DNA of 64,000 nt, from assembly GCA_041178225.1 (NCBI GenBank), contig JBEGVV010000086.1, positions 1 to 64,000 on the forward strand, written 5' to 3'. Shown here one piece after another: positions 26,858-35,657 of this stretch; within the stretch, counting starts at the first letter, position 1; each line of letters opens with the position of its first letter. The translations under genes and the position numbers were made by a program. The DNA is from CAIOSQ01 sp041178225. GTDB lineage: Bacteria; Pseudomonadota; Alphaproteobacteria; CACIAM-22H2. The notes under the pieces were generated by a model that worked only from the letters and a program-made list of their open reading frames with translations, was not told where the DNA came from and did no database searches.

Positions 26858-28126
26858 TCAGGCGTCGACCTCGACTTCCGAGCGAGGGAGGCCGACGCAG
26901 GCGAGGCACGAGCCGGGGGCGATGTCCGCGCCCGGCTTGCCTGCGTAGCCGACCTCGCCGCGCCGCACGGCGGTCGTGCACGAGCCGCAATTGCCGGCGC
27001 GGCAGCCCGAGTCCATGGCTATCCCCGCGGCCTCGGCCATCTCGAGGATGGTCGCCGCGCCGTTCCAGGCCACGCGCTTGCCCGATCGCGCGAACACGAC
27101 GGCGAGCTCGCCGGCCGGCGCGGGCGCGGTGGCGGCCGGCGGGGCCGCACCCTTCACCGAGGCGGGGCCGAAGGCCTCGTGGTGGATTCGCCCGGGCTCG
27201 ACGCCCGCCGCGCCGAGGCCCTCCACCACCGACTTCATCATCGGCGGGGGGCCGCAGAGGTAGAAATGCGGCGACGCCATGTCGCCGACGACGCGCCGGA
27301 TCAGGTCGACGCTGACGCGTTCGGCATGCTGGAAGCGCTCGCCGGGGGCCTCGCCCGGCTCGGGGTCGCTGTAGCAGACGTTCATGCTGACGTTGGGGTT
27401 GCGCGCGGCGACCGCCGCGAGGTGGTCCGCCATCGCGTGCTCGGCGCCGTTGCGCACGCCGTAGAAGAACCAGACCGCGCGCCGCGCGTCGGCGTCGACG
27501 ATCGCGTTGAGCATGGACAGGACGGGCGTCAGGCCGACGCCGCCGCCGATCAGGACGACCGGCGTCGTGTCGGCGGGGTCCAGCCAGAACGCGCCCGACG
27601 GCGCGCGCACGTCGACGATGTCGCCGACCTCCAGGTCGTCGTGGAAGAAGCAGGAGGAGACGCCGGGCGGGATCTCGGGCTTGCCGGGGGGCGAGCCGAC
27701 GCGCTTGATGGTCACGCGGAAATACTCGGCGCGCGGGGCGTCCGACAGCGAATAGCAGCGCGTCACGGGCTTCGGCTGCCCCGGTATGTTCAGCTTGAAG
27801 GTCAGGTACTGGCCGGGATTGAAGCCCGGCAGCGGGCGGCGGTCGTGGGGCTCGAGGTAGAAGGACCGCGTGTCGCGTGCCTCGAGCACCTTGCGCGCGA
27901 CGACGAACTTGCGGAACCCGTCCCAGGTGCGCTCCGCCTTCTCGCGCTCGCGCGCGCGACGCTCGGCGATCTCGGCCACGCGGGCGGAGAGCAGCGCCCG
28001 CTCGGCCTCCGCGCTGCGTCGCGCGGTCCGGGTTGCCTCAACCTCTCGCCAGCCGGCGACGGCAAGCCTGGCGCCAAGCCCGGCGAGGAGGAGCGATGCC
28101 GCGGCGGGCAGCAACGTGTCGAGCAT
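26858..28126 (-). CDS. Membrane-anchored FAD/NAD(P) reductase with [2Fe-2S] ferredoxin domain
   Basis: This 422-residue protein has an N-terminal hydrophobic segment (about 5-25) and a charged coiled-coil (about 27-70). An FNR-type FAD domain follows (FNPGQYLTFKL, RCYSLSDAP), then an NAD(P) domain (VVLIGGGVGLTPVLSML, FYLCGPPPMM), a proline/alanine linker, and a plant-type [2Fe-2S] domain. Its ligands are Cys375, Cys380 and Cys383 (CRAGNCGSC) and probably Cys410. It resembles NqrF or the reductases that feed oxygenases. It is the last gene of the seven-gene redox operon and would move electrons between NAD(P)H and the operon's carriers at the inner face of the membrane. The ATG at 28126 follows GGAAGG. 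Confidence 0.9.
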   Translation of the reverse strand: MLDTLLPAAASLLLAGLGARLAVAGWREVEATRTARRSAEAERALLSARVAEIAERRAREREKAERTWDGFRKFVVARKVLEARDTRSFYLEPHDRRPLPGFNPGQYLTFKLNIPGQPKPVTRCYSLSDAPRAEYFRVTIKRVGSPPGKPEIPPGVSSCFFHDDLEVGDIVDVRAPSGAFWLDPADTTPVVLIGGGVGLTPVLSMLNAIVDADARRAVWFFYGVRNGAEHAMADHLAAVAARNPNVSMNVCYSDPEPGEAPGERFQHAERVSVDLIRRVVGDMASPHFYLCGPPPMMKSVVEGLGAAGVEPGRIHHEAFGPASVKGAAPPAATAPAPAGELAVVFARSGKRVAWNGAATILEMAEAAGIAMDSGCRAGNCGSCTTAVRRGEVGYAGKPGADIAPGSCLACVGLPRSEVEVDA

Positions 28127-28144
28127 GCGCGGGCCTTCCGTTTC

Positions 28145-29662
28145 TCAGAACTTGATACGCAGCTCGGACCGGATCCCGAGCAGGTCGTTGTCGCGGTCGC
28201 GGCGCGCGGCTATGGCATCGGCGCGGAAGATGAGCGCGTTGGTGAGCGGAAGCTGGTACCTGATACCGGCGCCATATTGCGGGCCGCGGGCCGCGCGGCC
28301 AGCCTCGAAGGCGCCTTCGCGCACGTCGAGCCCGGCGATCTCGACGACGATCTGCTGGTCGAGCTCGAAGAGGTACTGGATCCCGAGGGCGCCGCCATAG
28401 GTGTTGTGCGCGCTGTCGTCGAGCTTCGGGAAGTTCGTCAATCCGTCTGTCTCGAACAGGATGCCCGTGTTCTTCAGGATCCCGCCGGCGCCGGGGTCGC
28501 GCGCCAGGGACTGCGGCCGGTCGAAGCCCGCGAACAGGTTGAAGTACGGCACGAGCGTCAGCGGCTTGTGGCTGATCAGGGAGTTTTCCAGAAGCACCGC
28601 GAAGCCGTCCGCGCTCTGCTGGCGATTGCGCTCGCGGTCCTGGCCGAAGGCGCCGACGACGCGGACGCTGTTCGACAGCCAGCCGCCATAGCGGCGCGTG
28701 AAGGAGATCGCCGCGCTGTCGTAGCCCTGCTCCGCGAGCTCGCGGCGCCCGTCCACGCGACCGATCCCGAACTCCCAGTGCCCTTCGTTGGCGTCCACGA
28801 ACAGGGCGGCGCCCATGATCCGGGCGTCCTTGTCCGCGAAGTCGCCCAGGGCGTTGCGCAGCGCCGGGCTCGAGACCTTGTTGAACCCGGCGAACACGGA
28901 GACGTCCATGTTCGATATGCCCAGCGTCCGGCTGTTGCGGCCAGCCTGCCCGAATGCGACGCCGGTGATCGCATCGTCCATCCATACGCCATTGTGGAAG
29001 ACCAGCGGCATGAGGCCTGCCGCGAAGGGAATGTCGACGGTGCTGTACGTGCCGAACGCCCCGGACGCGATGTTGCCGAGGTCGCCCTCGAAGAAGAAGG
29101 CGTCCACGTTGCCGTCCAGGGTCGCCTCGCCTCGGCGCCGGTCGTCCCCGGCGAACTCGTAGCGCGTGAACTTTCCATTGCGGTCGAAGGGGCGGAACAG
29201 CGCGTGGAAGCGCTCGGTCGACGTGATCGCGAGGTCCGCCTCGAGGTTGAGGCGCGTCGCGACCTGCCCGACCTCCTTGCTGCCCGTGTCGTTGAACGCC
29301 ATCGCGGCGCGCCAGTCGCCGTACACGACCAGCGACGGGCTGGCGGGGTTCTTCGCCCCGAGGAAGTGATAGGAGGGAGGGAGCGGGCCCTCGCGGTAGA
29401 GCGGCCGCCCGATCTCGATGAGCGGCCGCGGGGTCTTCACCTCGCGCTTGCCGCCATAGATGTCGACCTGGCGTTCCGCGTCATAGGCGCCCGTGCCGTA
29501 GGACGGATCGGGCTTGAAGACGCCGGGGTCGTGCGGCACGCGCTCGACGCCCGGAGACATCGCGGGTTCCTCCTCGGCCGCGCGCGCGGGCGCGGCCGGG
29601 GCCGAGGCGAGCGCGGCGGCGACGAGGAGGGGAATGAAGCCGCTGCGAAGGTCGATGGTCAT
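28145..29662 (-). CDS. Outer-membrane beta-barrel protein (porin) of the multiheme operon
   Basis: This 505-residue protein has a signal peptide (about 1-29, ending APARA). The rest is rich in alternating strands, with aromatic girdle residues and the terminal outer-membrane signature RIKF. No heme motifs are present. A short periplasmic segment (30-110) precedes the barrel. It lies between a pentaheme cytochrome and a flavoprotein in a compact operon. Two roles are possible: a substrate porin, or the sheath that carries a cytochrome across the outer membrane as MtrB/PioB do. It is shorter than MtrB-type proteins (about 700-800 residues) and lacks their N-terminal CXXC, so the sheath role is speculative. 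Confidence 0.75.
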   Translation of the reverse strand: MTIDLRSGFIPLLVAAALASAPAAPARAAEEEPAMSPGVERVPHDPGVFKPDPSYGTGAYDAERQVDIYGGKREVKTPRPLIEIGRPLYREGPLPPSYHFLGAKNPASPSLVVYGDWRAAMAFNDTGSKEVGQVATRLNLEADLAITSTERFHALFRPFDRNGKFTRYEFAGDDRRRGEATLDGNVDAFFFEGDLGNIASGAFGTYSTVDIPFAAGLMPLVFHNGVWMDDAITGVAFGQAGRNSRTLGISNMDVSVFAGFNKVSSPALRNALGDFADKDARIMGAALFVDANEGHWEFGIGRVDGRRELAEQGYDSAAISFTRRYGGWLSNSVRVVGAFGQDRERNRQQSADGFAVLLENSLISHKPLTLVPYFNLFAGFDRPQSLARDPGAGGILKNTGILFETDGLTNFPKLDDSAHNTYGGALGIQYLFELDQQIVVEIAGLDVREGAFEAGRAARGPQYGAGIRYQLPLTNALIFRADAIAARRDRDNDLLGIRSELRIKF

Positions 29663-29681
29663 CTCTGGCGTCCTTGGCGGC

Positions 29682-31463
29682 TCAGCGCACTTCGAAGGCG
29701 ACGCTGTAGGGATGGATGTCGAGCATCCACTCGTTCATGGCCTGCTCCATCTCCCTCGTCGCCTTGACGAACTTCATGAAGTAGATGGGCTCGGCCCGGC
29801 TGCGCATGCGCGCGGCGAGCCTGTACTTGCCGGGCTGCGAGAGCACCTGGGCGGGCACGGTGTAGTTCGCCACGCGCGTGCCCAGGGGCGGGATGCTGCG
29901 CGCCTCCATCCTGATGCCAGGCGGATGGTTGAGTACCGTGGTCGGCACCGACGCGGGCCGGATGAATGGCCGCTGGTCGACGTCGAAGTTGATCGGCAGG
30001 TACATCTCGCGGTCCGTGCCCTTGACGTTCTGCGTCAGGAACTTGGTCTGCAGGTTGACCAGCTGGACGTCGCGCGGGACGCGCCCGGCGAGCACGTCGA
30101 GCGAGTGGATGTCGGCCATGTCGCCGTTCGAATCGACATAGCCGCTTTCCCACACGGTCCGGCCGTCGGGGGCCACGAGGGCGACGTTCAGCCAGATCTC
30201 CGGCTGTGCGCCCAGCGACCCGGACGGCAGGTTGTGGCCGCGATTGGTGTTGGTGATGCGATAGGAGAAGGAGAGCCCCTGGCCCGCCTTCGGCGCCGAG
30301 GCGAAGAACGGCCCGTCGAGCCTCGAGCCATTCTCCATCACCTTGCGGCGGAGCTCGCGCTTCTCCTCGAGGCGCACGAGGTTCTCCTCGACGATCTCGC
30401 GCGCTTCCTCGCGGTCGATGCGATCGCCCCAGGGCTCCGGGAAGCTCTGCTTGATCTCGCCGGACTCGACCTTGTCCTCGAACTCCGGCTTGCCCCAGCC
30501 GGCGCGGTGGTCGAACTTCAGCCAGTCGCGGATGTCGAACTTCGATGCCTTGGTGTTGATCGGGAAGATCCCGGGATGCGCGATCGGGTAGCCCGGGCCG
30601 TAGAAGGCGTGGTTGCTGTGGCGTCGGTTGGGGTTCACGGGCTTGCCGTTGACCACCGCGCTCGGTCCCGTGTCGTAGCCGTTGGCGACGCCGGGGGTCT
30701 TGCCCATGTGGCATTCCTGGCAGGTGGTGCCATCGGACATCGACGGGGAGGCACGGTACTGGTCCCAGACCACCTCGAGCTTGATCCCCGGGTGGACGGC
30801 GACCTGGTGGCAGGAGACGCAGAACTCGGACTTCGAGATCTGGTCGAGCTTGAAGACGCCGAGATGGATCTTGTTGCCGCGCTCGCCCGGCCCGGTGGCG
30901 ACGCGATAGCTGTCCTTCTCGGCGATCACCTCGCCAAGCTTCCCGCCTTCGCCCGAGCCCGTGACCGGCACGTGGATGTCGCCCGGCACGACGCTGCGTT
31001 CGCCATTGGTCTTCGCGTACTGCTCCGAGATGCGGTGGCACGTGATGCAGGTGACGCCCTCGCGCGCGACCTCGCTGCGCTCCCATAGCGGACGCCAGCG
31101 CTCCTCGCCGCGCTGCGTGCCCACCTGCTGGTGGCAGCGCACGCAGAACCCGCCGATGGTGCCCGAGGACAGGTCGTTGATCGCCTGCTCGAACTTGTGG
31201 AACATCGGCGAGATCGACGCGTAGGCGTGGTTGGACGACGCCCACTCCGCGTAGATCTGGCCGTGGCAGGACGCGCATTGCGCGGCGGTCGGATAGGACG
31301 TCTCCGCGAGCAGGTCGGCGTGCGGGTCCTTCTCGGTCGCCGTCGCCGAGGTCTCGGGCAGGGGCGCGAGCGCGCTCCCCACGACGACGCAGAACGCCAG
31401 CAGGCCGGCGGTCAGGAGCGAGAGGCCGATCCGCGATCGGCGCCGGAGCCCGTCATCTTGCAT
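29682..31463 (-). CDS. Pentaheme c-type cytochrome
   Basis: This 593-residue exported protein has a signal peptide or anchor (about 12-35) and five CXXCH heme sites beginning at residues 63, 107, 139, 215 and 248. Extra histidines (for example HAYAS near 80 and HPG near 224) could be distal ligands. The second half is heme-free and beta-rich, with HNLPSGSLGAQPEIWLNV and VWESGYVDSNGD, a sandwich domain found in several large multiheme cytochromes. Its start overlaps the decaheme gene's stop by 11 bases. It is expected in the periplasm or at the surface, passing electrons between the decaheme protein and the porin or a terminal acceptor. The natural acceptor is unknown. Confidence 0.9.
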   Translation of the reverse strand: MQDDGLRRRSRIGLSLLTAGLLAFCVVVGSALAPLPETSATATEKDPHADLLAETSYPTAAQCASCHGQIYAEWASSNHAYASISPMFHKFEQAINDLSSGTIGGFCVRCHQQVGTQRGEERWRPLWERSEVAREGVTCITCHRISEQYAKTNGERSVVPGDIHVPVTGSGEGGKLGEVIAEKDSYRVATGPGERGNKIHLGVFKLDQISKSEFCVSCHQVAVHPGIKLEVVWDQYRASPSMSDGTTCQECHMGKTPGVANGYDTGPSAVVNGKPVNPNRRHSNHAFYGPGYPIAHPGIFPINTKASKFDIRDWLKFDHRAGWGKPEFEDKVESGEIKQSFPEPWGDRIDREEAREIVEENLVRLEEKRELRRKVMENGSRLDGPFFASAPKAGQGLSFSYRITNTNRGHNLPSGSLGAQPEIWLNVALVAPDGRTVWESGYVDSNGDMADIHSLDVLAGRVPRDVQLVNLQTKFLTQNVKGTDREMYLPINFDVDQRPFIRPASVPTTVLNHPPGIRMEARSIPPLGTRVANYTVPAQVLSQPGKYRLAARMRSRAEPIYFMKFVKATREMEQAMNEWMLDIHPYSVAFEVR

Positions 31464-33156
31464 CTTTCGTCATCCGTGGCTTGAGCGCGTGGTTCTGGTG
31501 ATAGGCGTGGCAGGTCAGGCAGCCATCCGGCGCCTTGCCCTGCTGGTGGCATGACGTGCAGGCCTCGATGCCGACCGGGACGAAGCCGGACGACGCGGGC
31601 TTGTCGCCTTGCAGGTGGCAGGACGCACAGGAACCGGCGCCGGGCATCGCGGCGACATGCGGGCGATGGTCGAAGCGGTGCAGTTGCCGCTGCGGCGCCG
31701 GCGATCGATTCCACGCGATGGTCCGTGGCCCGTCCGCGGGACCGGAGATGGCGTGGCACTTCAGGCACTGGCCAGGCCCGTCGGCGCCGAGGATCTCCGC
31801 GCGCACGGCCTCGAGGCGCTCCGCGTCGTCGTCGTCGGCCGGGCGCGGGCTGGCGGCGATCGCGTCGAGCCAGGCGCGGACGACCGGGTCGCCATGCGCA
31901 GGCCTCGCGTAGCGAAGCTCGAGCCCTTCGGCGCGCCATCCCGGCTGCGTGGCGCCACCGGGGGGCTCGTGCTCGCGGTTGCTCGCCCAGGCGCAGGCCG
32001 CCATCCGCGCGGTCTCGCCGGAGAGGCCGCGCAGGAGCCTCGCGCCGTCCCCGCCGAGGCGGCCGGCCGCGAGCGCCGCGATCGGCTCCGCGCCTTTGGC
32101 GACCATCGCGTCCGCGAGCTTGCGCAGCGGATCGGCATAGGCGGCCTGGTCGTCCGCCGCGGCACCGAGCAGGAACGCGAGCAGCGCGTTTGCAGGGTCG
32201 AGCGACACGGGCGAGGGGTCGGGCGCGTCGCCCGGGGGGCCACATGCCTCCGGCGCCTGCGGCGCTGGCTCGAGCTCGGGCCAGCGCATCACGACGAGGT
32301 CGCGGCGCGCGATGCCCTGGTCGTGGCATCCCGCGCAGGCCGCCTCGTAGCCGAGGGTCGCGACCGCACCGCCCTGCTTCTGCGGCTGGTGGCAGCCCAG
32401 GCATTGGCCGGCGGGGACGAACTCGGCGTTGCGCGGGTCGGCGAAGTGCTTCGAGATGTGCGACGCGTGGTCGAAGCTCGCCTTGCGGTCGCTAGCGGAC
32501 GGATACCAGGGCGAGAAGGGCGGGTGGCCCGCCGCGAAGCCATGGAACTGGCGGGCGTGGCAGGACTGGCACTGCGCGTCGGGCATGGCGCTGGCCGGCA
32601 GGCTCGCGCCGCGATGCTCGGCGTGGCACGCCACGCAGCTGGTCTGCGGCAGGTCCGCCCGCTTCTCGAAGACGGCGTTGTGCGCGAGTGACTCGCGCCC
32701 GTCGAATCCATGGCAGGTGGTGCACGCGCCGTCGATGGCGTGCGGTCCGCCGGGCCGGAGCGCGGCGAGCGCCGCCGAGATCCATGCCGTCGCGCCGCGG
32801 CCATGCGCGGCATGGCAGGACGAGCAGCCTTCCTCGCCGAGGAAGGCTGCGTGCGACGGGGACAGGGGGCCAGCGTCGAGCGAGGAGGGAAGCCGCGCGT
32901 CGCGCGCGAAGCCGCCGGCGAGGATCACGACGAGCGCGAGGACGAGTGCCGCCGCAGCGAGCGCGATCCGGCCCCGGAGTTGCGCGTGCATGCGGCGAGG
33001 GGCGCAGGGCGCATCGCCATGCGGGCATGTCCCGTCGGCCCGCGGCCCTCGTTCGCATGGGCGCCCCCACGCCACGGCGCGCCCGCAACGCCAGCCGAGG
33101 GGCGGCCGCTCGTAGCGGCTGCGGTCGTGGCGGAACTGGTCGCGCGAGCCGGTCAT
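31453..33156 (-). CDS. Decaheme c-type cytochrome with cysteine-rich cytoplasmic N-terminus
   Basis: This 567-residue protein carries ten CXXCH motifs, beginning at residues 111, 145, 174, 196, 252, 274, 464, 510, 533 and 546, with a heme-free insert of about 190 residues between the sixth and seventh. Residues 64-81 form a single membrane anchor, so the heme domain is periplasmic. The first 55 residues hold four spaced cysteines (24, 34, 44, 51) in a CG...C..GP...G.C...C pattern. I place the start at ATG 33156 because it overlaps the upstream stop as ATGA; the alternative ATG at 32991 would remove this segment and has no good ribosome-binding site. Ten hemes recall MtrA/OmcA-scale conduits, but the spacing is not MtrA-like. 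It is the central electron wire of the operon. Confidence 0.88.
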   Translation of the reverse strand: MTGSRDQFRHDRSRYERPPLGWRCGRAVAWGRPCERGPRADGTCPHGDAPCAPRRMHAQLRGRIALAAAALVLALVVILAGGFARDARLPSSLDAGPLSPSHAAFLGEEGCSSCHAAHGRGATAWISAALAALRPGGPHAIDGACTTCHGFDGRESLAHNAVFEKRADLPQTSCVACHAEHRGASLPASAMPDAQCQSCHARQFHGFAAGHPPFSPWYPSASDRKASFDHASHISKHFADPRNAEFVPAGQCLGCHQPQKQGGAVATLGYEAACAGCHDQGIARRDLVVMRWPELEPAPQAPEACGPPGDAPDPSPVSLDPANALLAFLLGAAADDQAAYADPLRKLADAMVAKGAEPIAALAAGRLGGDGARLLRGLSGETARMAACAWASNREHEPPGGATQPGWRAEGLELRYARPAHGDPVVRAWLDAIAASPRPADDDDAERLEAVRAEILGADGPGQCLKCHAISGPADGPRTIAWNRSPAPQRQLHRFDHRPHVAAMPGAGSCASCHLQGDKPASSGFVPVGIEACTSCHQQGKAPDGCLTCHAYHQNHALKPRMTKDAR

Positions 33157-33968
33157 CCTGCGTACACGTGGACGATGAGGGTGTGCCATGCCGCCATCAC
33201 GAGGAAGGCGGTCGCCGCGGGCACGTGCACGAAGGTCCATGCGCGCAGCAGCGTCTGGAGCGCGTATTGCGCGTCCACGGCGCGCTTGTGCCGACAGATC
33301 TCGGCCAGCGCGTCGAGGTGCGGCCGCTCGTCGGCGGCGAGGAGCCTTTCGACCGCGGCGAGCCTCTGCCTTTCCCACGCCTCGGCGCCATGGCCACCAA
33401 GGACATGGCTGAGCGCGAAGCGCGGCCGCTCGAAATACCAGGCAAGGGTCTGCGCGTAGTAGGAACCCAGCGTCTCGTGGCCGGCCGCCCCGGCGGCCTC
33501 GACCAGCGCGTTCTCGGCCGCGGCGCGGAGCCTCGCCACCTCGCCGGGGATGCGCTCGTAGATCAGTTCCGGCCCGCTTCGCGCGAGGCGCGCGGGCAGG
33601 ATCGCCTGCAGCACGTGCCCGGCGATCCCGGAGGCGACGACCGCGAGGAAGAGCACCGCGAGCGCGCGGTCGGCCGCGCCCGCCGGCCATGCGGTCCCGA
33701 CATGGATGGCGTAGGCGCCGATCGCCGCGACGCCGACGATGACATGCACCGAGAGCCAGGCCGAGGCCCGGCCGAGGGGAAGCATGGGCAGGCGCCTGCG
33801 CACGCCGTAGATGGCGAGGGCTGCGACCATCGCCGCGAGGATCCAGCCCGTGGCGAAGTCGGGGTCGATGGTCGATGCGCGCCGCGTCGCGCGCCACGCC
33901 CCGAGCGCCGCGATCCCCGCCGCGGCGAGGATCCAGAGGCCAGCCGCGCGCCTCGACATCGCCCTCAT
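33153..33968 (-). CDS. Di-heme cytochrome b-like membrane protein
   Basis: This 271-residue polytopic protein has about five hydrophobic helices. Two histidine pairs with 13 intervening residues, His75/His89 in one helix and His248/His262 in the last, are ideally placed to bind two b hemes across the membrane, as in the b subunits of quinol-linked reductases. A soluble region (about 125-235) lies between them. Start and stop overlap neighbours as ATGA on both sides, giving tight coupling with the ferredoxin-cNMP gene before it and the decaheme gene after it. It most likely connects the quinone pool to the periplasmic cytochromes. No named family was recognised with confidence. Confidence 0.8.
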   Translation of the reverse strand: MRAMSRRAAGLWILAAAGIAALGAWRATRRASTIDPDFATGWILAAMVAALAIYGVRRRLPMLPLGRASAWLSVHVIVGVAAIGAYAIHVGTAWPAGAADRALAVLFLAVVASGIAGHVLQAILPARLARSGPELIYERIPGEVARLRAAAENALVEAAGAAGHETLGSYYAQTLAWYFERPRFALSHVLGGHGAEAWERQRLAAVERLLAADERPHLDALAEICRHKRAVDAQYALQTLLRAWTFVHVPAATAFLVMAAWHTLIVHVYAG

Positions 33969-35653
33969 CGTCCCGCGCTCCCCGTGCCATGCACGAGCAG
34001 GTCCTTGCCACCGGTACGGCGCAACGCGTCCTGCGGGCAGGCGCGCACGCAGGCGGGGCCGCCCGGTTGCCCGACGCAGAGGTCGCACTTCGTCGCCTTG
34101 CGCACGGGCTTCCCCGCCTCGTCGACGACCGGCGCGCCCGACATGTCCGATATCTCGACCAGCCGGATGTTGTCGTAGGGGCAGGATGCGGCGCAGGTGC
34201 CGCACCCGATGCAGGTGTCGTCGTTGATCACGACGACGCCGCCGACCTCGTGGCGATGGATCGCGCCCGTCGGGCACCCGATCATGCAGACCGGGTCCTG
34301 GCAGTGCATGCAGGCATTCGCGACCATCCAGTGGTCGGAGACCGGTCCATGCCTCACGAAGCGCGGGTTGCCGTCATGCGTCGAGGCGCAGGCCCGCACG
34401 CAGTCGTCGCAGCGCACGCAGCGATCGAGGTCGATCAGCATCGTCTGCGTGCCGTTGATCCAGCGCTCGTCGACCATCCAGTCGACCAGCCCGTCCTCCT
34501 CGATGCGCCTTTCGGTCGCCAGCGCCGCTGGCGCGTCGCGCAGCCCCGGGAACACGTGCTTCTCGAGCACATGGGCGGGGACGCGGAGCACGTCGACATG
34601 GCCGAGGGCGGCGAGGCTCTGCGACAGCCGGACCTCGCCGCCGCTCTTCCACGCCGCGTAGGTCTCGGCGAGGCCGAACTGGTCGCCGACGCCGAGATAG
34701 CTCACCGTGCGCCTGCCGCCGCCGACCGCGTGCGACAGCCTCGCGAAGCCGGAACGGACGAGGTAGATGCCGTCCGGCCGGCTGCCTTCCGCCGCGATGA
34801 TCGGCTCGTCCGCCGCGTTCTCCTGGCCCGCGCCCTTGCTGCGCTTGAGCGCCACGTGCCAGTCGGCGTCGCCGTAGGTCTTGAACTTCACCTTCCCGGC
34901 GATCGCGGCCAGCGTCTCCGCGTCGAGGGAGGCGAAGAGCGGATGCGCCTGGAGATGGTTGAGCAGCGCGTTGCGGCGATAGTTCTCGTCGATCCGCCGC
35001 TTCCAGCCCGGGTCGAAGCGCCGGAGCTCCCGCAGCCCCTGCCAGCGTATCTCGAGCAGGCGCGCGCCGCCCTCCGCGAACACCGTGGCCGAGCGTGGCA
35101 CGCGCCCGAGCGCGGCGAGCTCGCCGAATATGTCGCCCGCCTGGAGCGTGACGGTGCGGTTCCTGTCGAGGACGCGCGGTATGTCCTGCAGGAACATGAA
35201 GGAGCGCGCGGCGTCCTCCGGCTTCAGTCGCGCGGCACGGCCGTCGAGGTCGCGCGCCTCGGGATGGGCCGGGCGGTTCCATGCGCGGGCGATGGTCTCG
35301 AGGATCCCCCGCGTCCGGGGCGCCTGGCGCCCGAGTTCCTCCCGCGGCAACCCCGGCGGCAGGACGACGCGCAGCGTGCCGTCGAGCACCAGGAAGGCAG
35401 AGTTGCCGTAGTCGCCCTCGCGGACCGCGATCGCGCCCGGGTCGAGGGAAACGATGCGCGCGTCGTTGCGGAGTATGCCGCGCAGCGGGATGCCGGGAGG
35501 GAAGTCCTCCGCCCGGATGGCGGCGATCTCCGGCCGCTCCATCAGGGCGTCCACGTCCGCGTCGGACATGTCCGCCCCGAATGGCACGTCCCACCGCGCG
35601 AGGCGACCTACGACCGTCGTTGGCCCGCCCGCGGACCTGCTTCCGGCGTTCAC
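33965..35653 (-). CDS. Two cNMP-binding folds fused to a four-cluster [4Fe-4S] ferredoxin domain
   Basis: This 562-residue soluble protein has an unusual layout. A first cNMP-binding fold (about 60-215) keeps the phosphate cassette FGELAALGRVPRSATV (Glu178, Arg187). A second (about 235-375) is degenerate, with FGLAETYAAW and no cassette arginine. A DmsB/NrfC-like domain (about 400-545) has four cysteine sets: 412/415/418/422, 448/451/456/460, 481/484/487/491 and 523/526/535/539. It has no signal peptide, so it is cytoplasmic. It starts at GTG 35653, five bases after the tetraheme stop. It should relay electrons to the di-heme b protein, and a cyclic nucleotide may open or close that path. Gating is inference; the domains are visible. 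Confidence 0.92.
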   Translation of the reverse strand: MNAGSRSAGGPTTVVGRLARWDVPFGADMSDADVDALMERPEIAAIRAEDFPPGIPLRGILRNDARIVSLDPGAIAVREGDYGNSAFLVLDGTLRVVLPPGLPREELGRQAPRTRGILETIARAWNRPAHPEARDLDGRAARLKPEDAARSFMFLQDIPRVLDRNRTVTLQAGDIFGELAALGRVPRSATVFAEGGARLLEIRWQGLRELRRFDPGWKRRIDENYRRNALLNHLQAHPLFASLDAETLAAIAGKVKFKTYGDADWHVALKRSKGAGQENAADEPIIAAEGSRPDGIYLVRSGFARLSHAVGGGRRTVSYLGVGDQFGLAETYAAWKSGGEVRLSQSLAALGHVDVLRVPAHVLEKHVFPGLRDAPAALATERRIEEDGLVDWMVDERWINGTQTMLIDLDRCVRCDDCVRACASTHDGNPRFVRHGPVSDHWMVANACMHCQDPVCMIGCPTGAIHRHEVGGVVVINDDTCIGCGTCAASCPYDNIRLVEISDMSGAPVVDEAGKPVRKATKCDLCVGQPGGPACVRACPQDALRRTGGKDLLVHGTGSAGR

Positions 35654-35657
35654 CGCG

